From contig CAMVOG010000020.1 in assembly GCA_947169005.1 (NCBI GenBank), positions 1 to 16,280 of the forward strand: DNA of 16,280 bases, read 5' to 3'. A model generated the notes under the pieces. That model was not told the origin of the DNA. It saw only the letters and a program-made list of their open reading frames with translations, and ran no database searches. The position numbers were made by a program, and so were the translations under genes. This document shows, piece by piece, positions 1-6,606 of the stretch (position 1 is the stretch's first letter; every line of letters begins with the position of its first letter). The DNA is from an uncultured Clostridia bacterium. GTDB taxonomy: Bacteria; Bacillota; Clostridia; Oscillospirales; Oscillospiraceae.

Positions 1-355
1 CGGGGCGGGAGACCCCGATATCCACCGGGATCACCTCGGCCCCGGCGGCCCGGGCCATGCAGCAGACGGAGGTGTCCCCGGAGGACATGTTCTCCGTTAC
101 GACGGCGGTCACCTCCTGGCCGGTCTGGGTGACGCCCTCGGCCACCACGCCGTTGTCCGCGCACATGACCACCACGGCCCGTTTTTTGATATCTACCCGG
201 GTGCTGCCCCGGATGGCGGCCATGCGGCACACGGCCTCCTCCATCAGCCCCAGGCTGTCCAGCGGCTTGGCGATGCTGTCCCAGCGGGCCTTCGCCGCTT
301 TGTAAGCGTTTTCGTCTGCCGGGCGGATGGCGCCCAGCGCTTCCTCTAAGGTCAT
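1..355 (-). CDS. cobT: Nicotinate-nucleotide--dimethylbenzimidazole phosphoribosyltransferase, N-terminal part
   Basis: CobT transfers phosphoribose from nicotinate mononucleotide to a lower-ligand base such as dimethylbenzimidazole, giving the alpha-ribotide used in nucleotide-loop assembly of cobalamin in the cytoplasm. The first 118 codons are visible and the gene runs off the window start. Recognition rests on the family N-terminus: the AKPLDSLGLMEEAV helix (near residues 29-42) and the conserved VVVMCADNGVVAEGV stretch (about 63-77), followed by TQTGQEVT and ENMSSGDTSVC. The ATG at 355-353 is preceded by AAGGAGAG. Just upstream in the mRNA is a small hairpin, CGGGGC/GCCCCG at 375-391. 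No riboswitch is visible in its short leader. It is divergent from the TIM-barrel gene. The catalytic C-terminal half is outside the window, so intactness is unknown. Confidence 0.9.
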   Translation of the reverse strand, partial: MTLEEALGAIRPADENAYKAAKARWDSIAKPLDSLGLMEEAVCRMAAIRGSTRVDIKKRAVVVMCADNGVVAEGVTQTGQEVTAVVTENMSSGDTSVCCMARAAGAEVIPVDIGVSRP

Positions 356-398
356 TGCTTTCTCTCTCCTTTACCGGGGCGGAAAGCCCCGACATTTC

Positions 399-427
399 AT
401 TATACACCACGCGGTCAAGATTGTCCA
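399..427 (-). promoter_or_regulatory. Predicted promoter of cobT
   Basis: On the minus strand TGGACA (427-422) and TATAAT (404-399) are 17 bp apart, one mismatch from the vegetative consensus. The -10 box lies about 44 bp from the cobT ATG. Confidence 0.6.
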
Positions 428-456
428 TTGATTACGGGGGAAAAGGGGATTATAAT
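428..456 (+). promoter_or_regulatory. Predicted promoter of the TIM-barrel gene
   Basis: TTGATT (428-433) and a perfect TATAAT (451-456) are separated by 17 bp. The -35 box directly abuts the -35 box of the divergent cobT promoter (422-427), so one DNA-bound protein could affect both. Confidence 0.7.
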
Positions 457-465
457 AGTATTATT

Positions 466-551
466 CAGGACTCAGTACTCAGGAACAGTACTCAGGGGCA
501 GTACTCAGGAGCAGTACTCAGGAACAGTACTCAGGGACAGGACTCAGGAGG
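466..551 (+). repeat. 13-bp tandem array in the TIM-barrel leader
   Basis: One 14-bp unit (CAGGACTCAGTACT, 466-479) is followed by five 13-bp units of the form CAGGRRCAGTACT (480-492, 493-505, 506-518, 519-531, 532-544) and a truncated CAGGAGG (545-551). Differences are confined to one or two positions per unit. The final partial unit contains AGGAGG, the ribosome site of the next gene. A 14-bp relative of the unit recurs at 8039-8075. Confidence 0.9.
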
Positions 552-557
552 CCCATT

Positions 558-1529
558 ATGTATCAGACCATCAATCTTGTCAGTGAAAACCGCTCCCTGG
601 CCCGCTTTGCGGACCCGCAGGCCCTGCGGGACTTTGCCGCCTCCTGCGGGGTGGACGGGCTGGAGGTCATCCGCTGCGGGGAGGACGAGCGGGGCATCGT
701 GACGCCCGACCAGGTCGTGGGCGTCCACCTGGTCTTTTACTCCGACTGGCTGGACTTCTGGCGGGGGGACGAGGCTGCCCTGCGCCGCAAATTCGGCAGC
801 CCCGCCGTGGTGGAGCAGCTCTATTCCTGCCGGGACCGGGAGGGCTATATCGCCCAGTTCCGGGCGGACATGGACTACGCAAAGCGCATGGGGGCCCGCT
901 ACGTGGTCTTTCACGTCTCCGACGTGTCCATTGAGGAGGGCTACATCCACCGCTGGGAGCATACGGACAAGGAGGTCATCGACGCCTCCTGCGAGCTGCT
1001 GAATCTCCTCACCGACGGGGCGGACTACGACTTTGAGCTGCTGCTGGAAAACCTCTGGTGGCCGGGCTTTCGCTTCACGGACCCGGCGGCGACGGAATAC
1101 ATGCTCTCCCGGGTCCATTACCCCAAAACGGGGATCATGCTGGACACGGGCCACCTGCTGCATACGAACACCGACCTGCGGGACGAGGCGGAGGGTATCG
1201 CCTATATCCACCGTTGCCTGGACGCCCACGGCTCCCTGGCGAAGTACGTCCGGGGCTTTCATCTGAATCAGTCCATCACCGGGGCCTATGTGGAAGAGGC
1301 GATAAAGCACGTCCCGCCCATCGACCCGGATTATTTCAAGGCCTTTGCGGATTCCTATGAGCATATCCGCCATATCGACAAGCATCAGCCCTTCACGGAC
1401 CCGGCCATCCGCGGCGTCCTGGAGCGGGTGGCCCCGGCCTACGTCACCCACGAGCTGGGGGCGGGAAGCGACGAGGAGAAGCGGGCGGTCACGCTCCGCC
1501 AGCGGGCGGCCATGGGACCGCAATCATAA
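558..1529 (+). CDS. Sugar phosphate isomerase/epimerase-like TIM-barrel protein
   Basis: A 323-residue protein that fits the xylose-isomerase-like / AP-endonuclease-2 TIM-barrel superfamily. Strand-end metal-binding candidates appear in order: VVFHVSD (about 117-122), LLLEN with Glu164, MLDTGH with Asp196 and His199, GFHLNQS with His235, and THELG with Glu299. It has no signal peptide or membrane segment, so a cytoplasmic metal-dependent isomerase, epimerase or hydrolase is likely. The substrate cannot be read from the sequence. The ATG follows AGGAGG at 546-551 with good spacing. A TfoX-domain gene follows 13 bp downstream, and cobT is divergent upstream. A link to cobamide metabolism is only a neighbourhood inference. 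Confidence 0.75.
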   Translation: MYQTINLVSENRSLARFADPQALRDFAASCGVDGLEVIRCGEDERGIVTPDQVVGVHLVFYSDWLDFWRGDEAALRRKFGSPAVVEQLYSCRDREGYIAQFRADMDYAKRMGARYVVFHVSDVSIEEGYIHRWEHTDKEVIDASCELLNLLTDGADYDFELLLENLWWPGFRFTDPAATEYMLSRVHYPKTGIMLDTGHLLHTNTDLRDEAEGIAYIHRCLDAHGSLAKYVRGFHLNQSITGAYVEEAIKHVPPIDPDYFKAFADSYEHIRHIDKHQPFTDPAIRGVLERVAPAYVTHELGAGSDEEKRAVTLRQRAAMGPQS

Positions 1530-1542
1530 GGAGGGGCAAGCG

Positions 1543-1857
1543 ATGGCGTCAAGCAGAGAATACATGGATTATATCCTGGAGCAGCTCAGCGGGCTGGAAG
1601 GGGTCTCCGCGCGGCCCATGATGGGGGAATATATCCTCTACTGCCAAGGTAAAGCGGTGGGCGGCGTGTATGACGACAGGCTGCTCATCAAGCCCACGGC
1701 GGCGGCCCTGGCCCTCATGCCCGGGGCGCCCCGGGAGCTGCCCTATCCCGGCGCGAAGGAGCTGCTGCTGGTGGAACGGGTGGACGACAGGGTTTTTCTC
1801 CGCGATCTCCTCCCCGCCGTGGCCGCCGAGCTGCCGGAGCCCAGGAAGAAAAGGTAA
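1543..1857 (+). CDS. TfoX/Sxy N-terminal domain protein
   Basis: A 104-residue protein matching the stand-alone TfoX N-terminal domain: YMDYILEQL, then a MMGEYILYCQGKAVGGVYDD segment (about 27-45), LLIKPT, and an ELPYPGAKELLLVE stretch. In gammaproteobacteria TfoX/Sxy regulates competence. Single-domain homologues are widespread in Bacillota and have no defined role, so no competence function is claimed. The same frame is open upstream to 1345, but that part overlaps the TIM-barrel gene. The ATG at 1543 has AAGGAGG at 1528-1534 and gives the full domain. It is probably cotranscribed with the preceding gene (13-bp gap), and a strong terminator follows. Confidence 0.8.
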   Translation: MASSREYMDYILEQLSGLEGVSARPMMGEYILYCQGKAVGGVYDDRLLIKPTAAALALMPGAPRELPYPGAKELLLVERVDDRVFLRDLLPAVAAELPEPRKKR

Positions 1858-1921
1858 GCGCGAACACCGCCCGGGCTTTAAACATTAAACTTTGATCTTT
1901 CAACTGACTCCCCGCAAAATA

Positions 1922-1969
1922 CCCGTGCCTCCGCCACAGCGGGCAGAAGCACGGGCCTTTTTGTTTTTT
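1922..1969 (+). terminator. Rho-independent terminator after the TfoX-domain gene, probably bidirectional
   Basis: CCCGTGC (1922-1928) pairs with GCACGGG (1949-1955), with an inner CCGC/GCGG stem, followed by CCTTTTTGTTTTTT. On the other strand the same hairpin sits just after the hemL stop and is followed by TATTTTG, so it can also end the tetrapyrrole operon, less strongly. Confidence 0.85.
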
Positions 1970-1976
1970 GCGCCGC

Positions 1977-3239
1977 TCAGCCCCGGAAGGCTTTTGCCGC
2001 TTCAATGGTGCGGTCCACATCCTCGTCCGTGTGGCAGGCGCCCAGGAACATGGCCTCGAACTGGGCGGGGGCCAGGTAAATGCCCCGGTCCAGCATGTGG
2101 CGGAAATATCGCCCGTAGCGGGCCGTGTCGCTGCGCCTCGCGTCGGCGTAGGTCCTCACGGGCCCTTCGGTGAAGAAAACGCAGAGCAGGGAGCCGATCT
2201 GGTTCACGGTGACGCCGGGAATTGCCTCCCGCAGACCCGCCGCCAGCCGGGCGGCCTTCGCCTCTATGCCCTCATACAGGGCGCGGTTCCCCTCCAGCTG
2301 CCACAGCATGGCGAGACCCGCCGCCATGGCCACGGGGTTGCCGGAGAGGGTGCCCGCCTGGTAGACGGGCCCCACGGGGGAAACGTGCTCCATCAGCGAG
2401 CGGGAGCCGCCGTAGGCCCCCACGGGCATACCGCCGCCGATGATCTTGCCGAAGACGGTGAGATCGGGCCGCACGCCGAAGCGCTCCACCGCCCCGCCGG
2501 GGGCCAGGCGGAAGCCGGTGATGACCTCGTCGAAGATGAGCAGGGCCCCGAACTCGTCGCAGAGGGCCCGCAGCCCCTCCAAGAAGCCCGGCTCCGGGGG
2601 CACCACGCCCATATTGGCGGCCACGGGCTCCACGATCACGGCGGCCACGGCCCCCGGCTCCGCCTCAAAGCGGGCCCGGACGGAGGCCAGGTCGTTGTAC
2701 TCCGCCAGGAGCGTGTCCGCCGCGGCCCCGGCGGTGACGCCGCTGCTGTCCGGGGTGCCGTTGGTGAGCAGGCCGGAGCCCGCCTTCACCAGCATCCCGT
2801 CGGAATGGCCGTGGTAGCAGCCCGTGAATTTAATGATCTTATCCCGCCCGGTGGCTCCCCGGGCCAGGCGCAGGGCGCTCATGACGGCCTCGGTGCCGCT
2901 GTTGACCATGCGCACCATTTCCAGCCCCGGCACCATGCGGCACATGAGCTCGGCCATCTCCACCTCCCGCTCGGTGGCCGCGCCGAAGCTGAGCCCGCCC
3001 CGCACGGCCTCCAGCACCGCCGCCTCCACGGCGGGGTCCCGGTGGCCCAGCAGCATGGGGCCCCAGGAGCCCACGTAGTCCAGATAGGTCTTCCCGTCCG
3101 CGTCCGTCATGAATTCCCTTTCGGCGGAGGCGATGAAGCGGGGCGCGCCGCCCACGGCGTTGAAGGCCCGGACGGGGCTGTTGACGCCGCCGGGCAGGAC
3201 CTTTTTCGCCCGCTCAAAAAGCGCTTCGGATTTTCCCAT
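1977..3239 (-). CDS. hemL: Glutamate-1-semialdehyde 2,1-aminomutase
   Basis: HemL is a PLP enzyme that converts glutamate-1-semialdehyde to 5-aminolevulinate, the second step of the C5 pathway. The 420 residues match the normal family length. Visible hallmarks are LPGGVNSPVRAF (15-26), GPMLLGH (60-66), MVNSGTEAVMSALRLAR (111-127), YHGHSDG (142-148), the PLP-contacting FDEVITGFR (236-244), and the Schiff-base lysine Lys265 in VFGKIIGGGMPVGAYGG. The ATG at 3239 has GAGGAGAGGA just upstream and starts 12 bp after the hemB stop. It is the last gene of the operon, and its substrate is made by the HemA domain encoded four genes upstream. The protein appears intact. Confidence 0.97.
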   Translation of the reverse strand: MGKSEALFERAKKVLPGGVNSPVRAFNAVGGAPRFIASAEREFMTDADGKTYLDYVGSWGPMLLGHRDPAVEAAVLEAVRGGLSFGAATEREVEMAELMCRMVPGLEMVRMVNSGTEAVMSALRLARGATGRDKIIKFTGCYHGHSDGMLVKAGSGLLTNGTPDSSGVTAGAAADTLLAEYNDLASVRARFEAEPGAVAAVIVEPVAANMGVVPPEPGFLEGLRALCDEFGALLIFDEVITGFRLAPGGAVERFGVRPDLTVFGKIIGGGMPVGAYGGSRSLMEHVSPVGPVYQAGTLSGNPVAMAAGLAMLWQLEGNRALYEGIEAKAARLAAGLREAIPGVTVNQIGSLLCVFFTEGPVRTYADARRSDTARYGRYFRHMLDRGIYLAPAQFEAMFLGACHTDEDVDRTIEAAKAFRG

Positions 3240-3251
3240 TTCCTCTCCTCC

Positions 3252-4232
3252 TCAGCCGATGTCGCCGCGCCGAATGGCCCCGGCGAGCTCTTTGGCGTAA
3301 TAGGTGATAAGCATATCCGCCCCCGCCCGGTAGACGGAGAGGGCGCTTTCGCACATAATCTTATACTCGTCCACCAGTCCGGCGGCGGCCGCCGCCTTGA
3401 TCATGGCGTATTCGCCGCTGACGGAGTAGGCGCAGAGGGGCAGGGTGGTCTGCTCCCGCACGGCCCGCACCACATCCAGATAGGTCATGGCGGGCTTCAC
3501 CATGAGGATATCGGCCCCCTCGTCCTCGTCCAGGGCCGCCTCCCGCAGGGCCTCCCGCACGTTATGGGGGTCCATCTGATAGCTTTTCCGGTCTCCGAAG
3601 GAGGGGGCGGAGCCCGCCGCGTCCCGGAAGGGGCCGTAGAAGGCGGAGGCGTACTTCACGGAATAGGCCATAATGGGCAGGCGCTCGTAGCCCGCCCCGT
3701 CCAGGGCGGAGCGCATGGAGCCGATGCGCCCGTCCATCATGTCCGAGGGGGCCACCATGTCGGCCCCGGCCCCGGCGTGGGATACGGCGATGCGGTCCAG
3801 GTAAGTCAGGGTCTCGTCGTTGTCCACGTAGTCCCCGTGGAGGATGCCGCAGTGCCCGTGGTCGGTGTATTCGCACATGCAGATATCGGTGATCAGGTAG
3901 ATGCTCTTGCCGTACTTCTCCCGGATCGCCCGGAGCCCCTGCTGGACGATGCCGTTTTCGTCATAGGCGTCGGACCCCACGGCGTCCTTGTGGGCGGGCA
4001 GGCCGAAGAGCAGCAGCTTCGTGACCCCGGCCTCCAGGGCCGCGTCCACGGCCCGGCCAAGCTGGTCCACGCTGTAGTGATACTGCCCCGGCAGGGAGGG
4101 GATCTCCTCAAAAATGCCCTCTCCGGCCCGGATGAACACGGGCCAGATCAGCGTATCGGCGGACAGGCGGGTCTCCCGGGCCAGGGAGCGGATAAAGGCG
4201 TCCTGCCGCAGTCTTCTTCCTCTGTAGATCAT
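3252..4232 (-). CDS. hemB: Porphobilinogen synthase (delta-aminolevulinic acid dehydratase)
   Basis: HemB condenses two 5-aminolevulinate molecules to porphobilinogen in the cytoplasm. The 326 residues are full length. The two active-site lysines are visible at Lys193 (YSVKYASAFYGPFR) and Lys246 (LMVKPAMTYLD). The DICMCEYTDHGHCG segment supplies Cys118, Cys120 and Cys128, the catalytic zinc ligands of the zinc-dependent class. An in-frame TTG at 4238 would add two residues, but the GGAG of the upstream TTGGAGCG lies 8 nt from the ATG at 4232 and only 2 nt from the TTG, so the ATG is chosen. It starts 2 nt after the cobA-hemD stop (TGAGCATG), which suggests translational coupling. Confidence 0.96.
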   Translation of the reverse strand: MIYRGRRLRQDAFIRSLARETRLSADTLIWPVFIRAGEGIFEEIPSLPGQYHYSVDQLGRAVDAALEAGVTKLLLFGLPAHKDAVGSDAYDENGIVQQGLRAIREKYGKSIYLITDICMCEYTDHGHCGILHGDYVDNDETLTYLDRIAVSHAGAGADMVAPSDMMDGRIGSMRSALDGAGYERLPIMAYSVKYASAFYGPFRDAAGSAPSFGDRKSYQMDPHNVREALREAALDEDEGADILMVKPAMTYLDVVRAVREQTTLPLCAYSVSGEYAMIKAAAAAGLVDEYKIMCESALSVYRAGADMLITYYAKELAGAIRRGDIG

Positions 4233-4234
4233 GC

Positions 4235-5722
4235 TCAACGCTCCAATCTCTCGGTATTCAGTCGAAGTAAGGTCTCCGCCATGCCGTCCAGGGTGGCTTC
4301 GGCGGAAACGAAGGTTTCCAGCCCGGCGGCGCGGGCGGCCCCGGCCGTGCTCTCCCCGATGCAGAGGGCCTTCAGCCCGGCGGGGATCTCCTTGCCGCCC
4401 TCCTTGCAGGCGGCGGCGAAGCGCTCCACACAGCTGGGGCTGGTGAAGCAGACCCAGGCGAAGGGGGCGGGGTCCAGGCGCTCCATGGGCAGGGGCGCGG
4501 TCTCATAGATGAAGAGCTCCTCGGCCTCCACCCCGGCGGCCCGCAGCTTTTCCGGCAGCTCCGGCAGGGCCTTTCGGGGCCGGGCCAGCAGGACCCGCGC
4601 TCCGGCCTTCACGCCGGAGGCCAGGATGGCCTCGGCCATGGCCGCCCCGGAATAGGAGCTGGGCACCAGGTCCGCGGCGATGCCGTAGCCCCGCAGGGCC
4701 TCGGCGGTGGCCCGCCCCACGGCGGCCACCCGCAGGCCGTTCAGCGCCCGGGCGTCCTTCCCGGCGGCGAAGAGGCCCTCGAAGAAGAAGCGCACCCCGG
4801 CGGCGGAGCTGAAAGCAATCAGTGCATAGCGGTCAAGCGCCGGCAGGGCGAAGGGGAGGGGCCGGGGCTCGATGGCGGGCAGGGCCGTCACGTCCGCGCC
4901 CCAGGCGTCCAGCCGTGCCTTCAGCCGGGAGGCGCTGCCCGCCGTGGAGGTCAGCAGCACCTTGAGCCCGTGGAGGGGCAGGGCGTCAAACCAGTCGAAG
5001 CGCTCGGAGAGGGTGCAGACCCGGCCCACGATGATGAGGGCGGGGGAGATCACCCCATTGTCCCGCACGCAGTCCACCAGGTCCCGCAGGGGCGCGGTGA
5101 ACTTCCGCTGATCGGGGCGGGTGCCGTTTTCCACCACGGCGCAGGGCATTGCCGGGTCCATGCCGTGGGAGAGCAGGCCCTCCGCGATCTCGGCGCAGTT
5201 GCCGATGCTCATGAGGAAGACCAGGGTCCCGTCCAGGCGGATCAGCGCCTCGTAGTCCAGGTCCAGGGCCCCGTCCTTCTTCTTGTGGCCTGTGATGAAA
5301 TGCACCGAGGAGCAGTAGTCCCGGTGGGTCACGGGGATGCCGGCGTAGGCCGTGGCCGCGATGGGGGAGGGCACGCCGGGGACCACCTCAAAGGGTACGC
5401 CGTGGGCGAACAGGGGCTCCAGCTCCTCGCCGCCCCGCCCGAAAAGGAAGCAGTCGCCGCCCTTGAGCCGCACGACCCGCTTGCCCTCCAGGGCCTTGTC
5501 CAGCAGGATTTGACTGATCTGTTCCTGGGGCACGGGGTGGTTCCCCGCATGCTTGCCCACATTGATGAGCTCCGCGGACCGGGGCATCATGGCCAGGATC
5601 TCCCGGCCCACCAGCCGGTCATAGACCACCACCTCCGCCGAGGCCAGGACCTCGGCCCCCTTGCGGGTGAGCAGGCCTGGGTCCCCGGGGCCCGCGCCGA
5701 TCAAATAAACCTTACCCGTCAT
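4235..5722 (-). CDS. cobA-hemD: Fused uroporphyrinogen-III C-methyltransferase / uroporphyrinogen-III synthase
   Basis: A 495-residue bifunctional protein. Residues about 1-245 are the SAM-dependent methyltransferase (SUMT/CobA) that makes precorrin-2: VYLIGAGPGDPGLLT (5-19), VVYDRLV, the KGGD..LFGRGGEE loop (87-100), AYAGIPVTHR (125-134), FITGH and ENGTRPDQR. Residues about 250-490 are a HemD domain that closes hydroxymethylbilane to uroporphyrinogen III: LKVLLTST, FSSAAGVRFF, VAAVGRATAEAL, FTSPSCVERF and CIGESTAGAARAAG. The fusion couples product formation to methylation and is common in clostridia. Two usually conserved positions differ: Cys91 replaces the proline in KGGDPF, and Pro118 replaces threonine in PGVTS. 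The start overlaps the hemC stop (ATGA) with GGAGG upstream. Confidence 0.95.
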   Translation of the reverse strand: MTGKVYLIGAGPGDPGLLTRKGAEVLASAEVVVYDRLVGREILAMMPRSAELINVGKHAGNHPVPQEQISQILLDKALEGKRVVRLKGGDCFLFGRGGEELEPLFAHGVPFEVVPGVPSPIAATAYAGIPVTHRDYCSSVHFITGHKKKDGALDLDYEALIRLDGTLVFLMSIGNCAEIAEGLLSHGMDPAMPCAVVENGTRPDQRKFTAPLRDLVDCVRDNGVISPALIIVGRVCTLSERFDWFDALPLHGLKVLLTSTAGSASRLKARLDAWGADVTALPAIEPRPLPFALPALDRYALIAFSSAAGVRFFFEGLFAAGKDARALNGLRVAAVGRATAEALRGYGIAADLVPSSYSGAAMAEAILASGVKAGARVLLARPRKALPELPEKLRAAGVEAEELFIYETAPLPMERLDPAPFAWVCFTSPSCVERFAAACKEGGKEIPAGLKALCIGESTAGAARAAGLETFVSAEATLDGMAETLLRLNTERLER

Positions 5723-6606
5723 GCGTCCGTTCCTCCGTTTTTGATCTTCTCCGCCAGCCGCGTCCCCAGGCGCTCCGCCTCGGCGGCGGGCCCCTCAAGG
5801 GCGGCGAAAAGGGGCTCCTCCGCCCCCTCGGGCAGATAGAGGCCCTTGAGCCGCAGCCGCTCTCCCGTCAGCACCCCGTGGGCGGAGGTGGGGGCGGTGC
5901 AGCCCCCGTCCAGGGCCCGCACGAAGGCCCGCTCCGCCAGGGAGACGGCCCAGGTATCGGGGTCGTGGACCCCCCGCAGCAGCTCCCGGTCAAAGTCCGC
6001 CCGGGCCTGCAGGGCCAGGATGCCCTGGCAGGCGGCGGGCAAAATTTCCTCCACGGCAAAGAGGCGGCTGACCCGCTCCGAAAGCCCCAGGCGCTTGAGG
6101 CCCGCGTGGGCCAGCACCAGGGCGGCGAAATCGCCCCGGTCCAGCTTATCCAGCCGGGTGAGCACGTTGCCCCGCACGCCCTCCACCCGCATGTGGGGAA
6201 AGAGCGTCTTTAATTGCAGGGCCCGGCGCCTGGAGGAGCAGCCCAGGGGCTTTTCCGGGTCCAGGCCCGCCGCCCCACGGGGCAGCACCAGGGCGTCCCG
6301 CTCATCCTCCCGGCTCGTGACGCCCACGATGGGGATGCGCGCGTCCACCTGCATGGGCACGTCCTTGAAGCTGTGGACCAGCAGGTCCACCTCCCCGGCG
6401 GCCAGGGCCAGCTCCAGCTCCTTGGTGAAGAGGCCCTTGCCCCCCACCAGCTCCAGGGGCCGGTCCAATATCTTGTCGCCGCTGGTCTTGTAGGTCTTGA
6501 TCTCGAAGCGCCAGTCGGGCAGGGCGGCGGCCAGCAGGTCCCGCACCAGCTCCGCCTGGACCACGGCCAGCCGGCTCTCCCGGCTGCCGATGCGCAGAAT
6601 TTTCAT
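5719..6606 (-). CDS. hemC: Hydroxymethylbilane synthase (porphobilinogen deaminase)
   Basis: HemC polymerises four porphobilinogens into hydroxymethylbilane on a dipyrromethane primer. The 295-residue protein has the family N-terminus LRIGSRESRLAVVQAE (4-19), GGKGLFTKELE (55-65), HSFKDVP with catalytic Asp82 (78-84), SSRRRALQL (124-132), EGVRGNV.TRL, and the cofactor-binding Cys236 in LDGGCTAPTSAHG. The frame is open further upstream to 6729, but the extra residues lie inside hemA-sirC and are unlike HemC. The ATG at 6606 overlaps the hemA-sirC stop (ATGA), with GGGAG about 11 nt upstream, so translational coupling probably drives expression. It overlaps cobA-hemD by four bases at its end. 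Confidence 0.96.
   Translation of the reverse strand: MKILRIGSRESRLAVVQAELVRDLLAAALPDWRFEIKTYKTSGDKILDRPLELVGGKGLFTKELELALAAGEVDLLVHSFKDVPMQVDARIPIVGVTSREDERDALVLPRGAAGLDPEKPLGCSSRRRALQLKTLFPHMRVEGVRGNVLTRLDKLDRGDFAALVLAHAGLKRLGLSERVSRLFAVEEILPAACQGILALQARADFDRELLRGVHDPDTWAVSLAERAFVRALDGGCTAPTSAHGVLTGERLRLKGLYLPEGAEEPLFAALEGPAAEAERLGTRLAEKIKNGGTDA

Noticed and set aside
466..551. Possible CRISPR array
   Set aside because: Repeats are directly contiguous 13-14 bp units with no spacers, and there are no cas genes.
531..1523. A 330-codon minus-strand open frame opposite the TIM-barrel gene
   Set aside because: The plus-strand frame has the ribosome site, the promoter and TIM-barrel motifs; this frame is an antisense shadow.
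1968..4508. An 846-codon plus-strand open frame opposite hemL and hemB
   Set aside because: It is antisense to two intact, unmistakable enzymes in GC-rich DNA, where strong third-position GC bias keeps the opposite frame open. It has no recognisable domain and no ribosome site.
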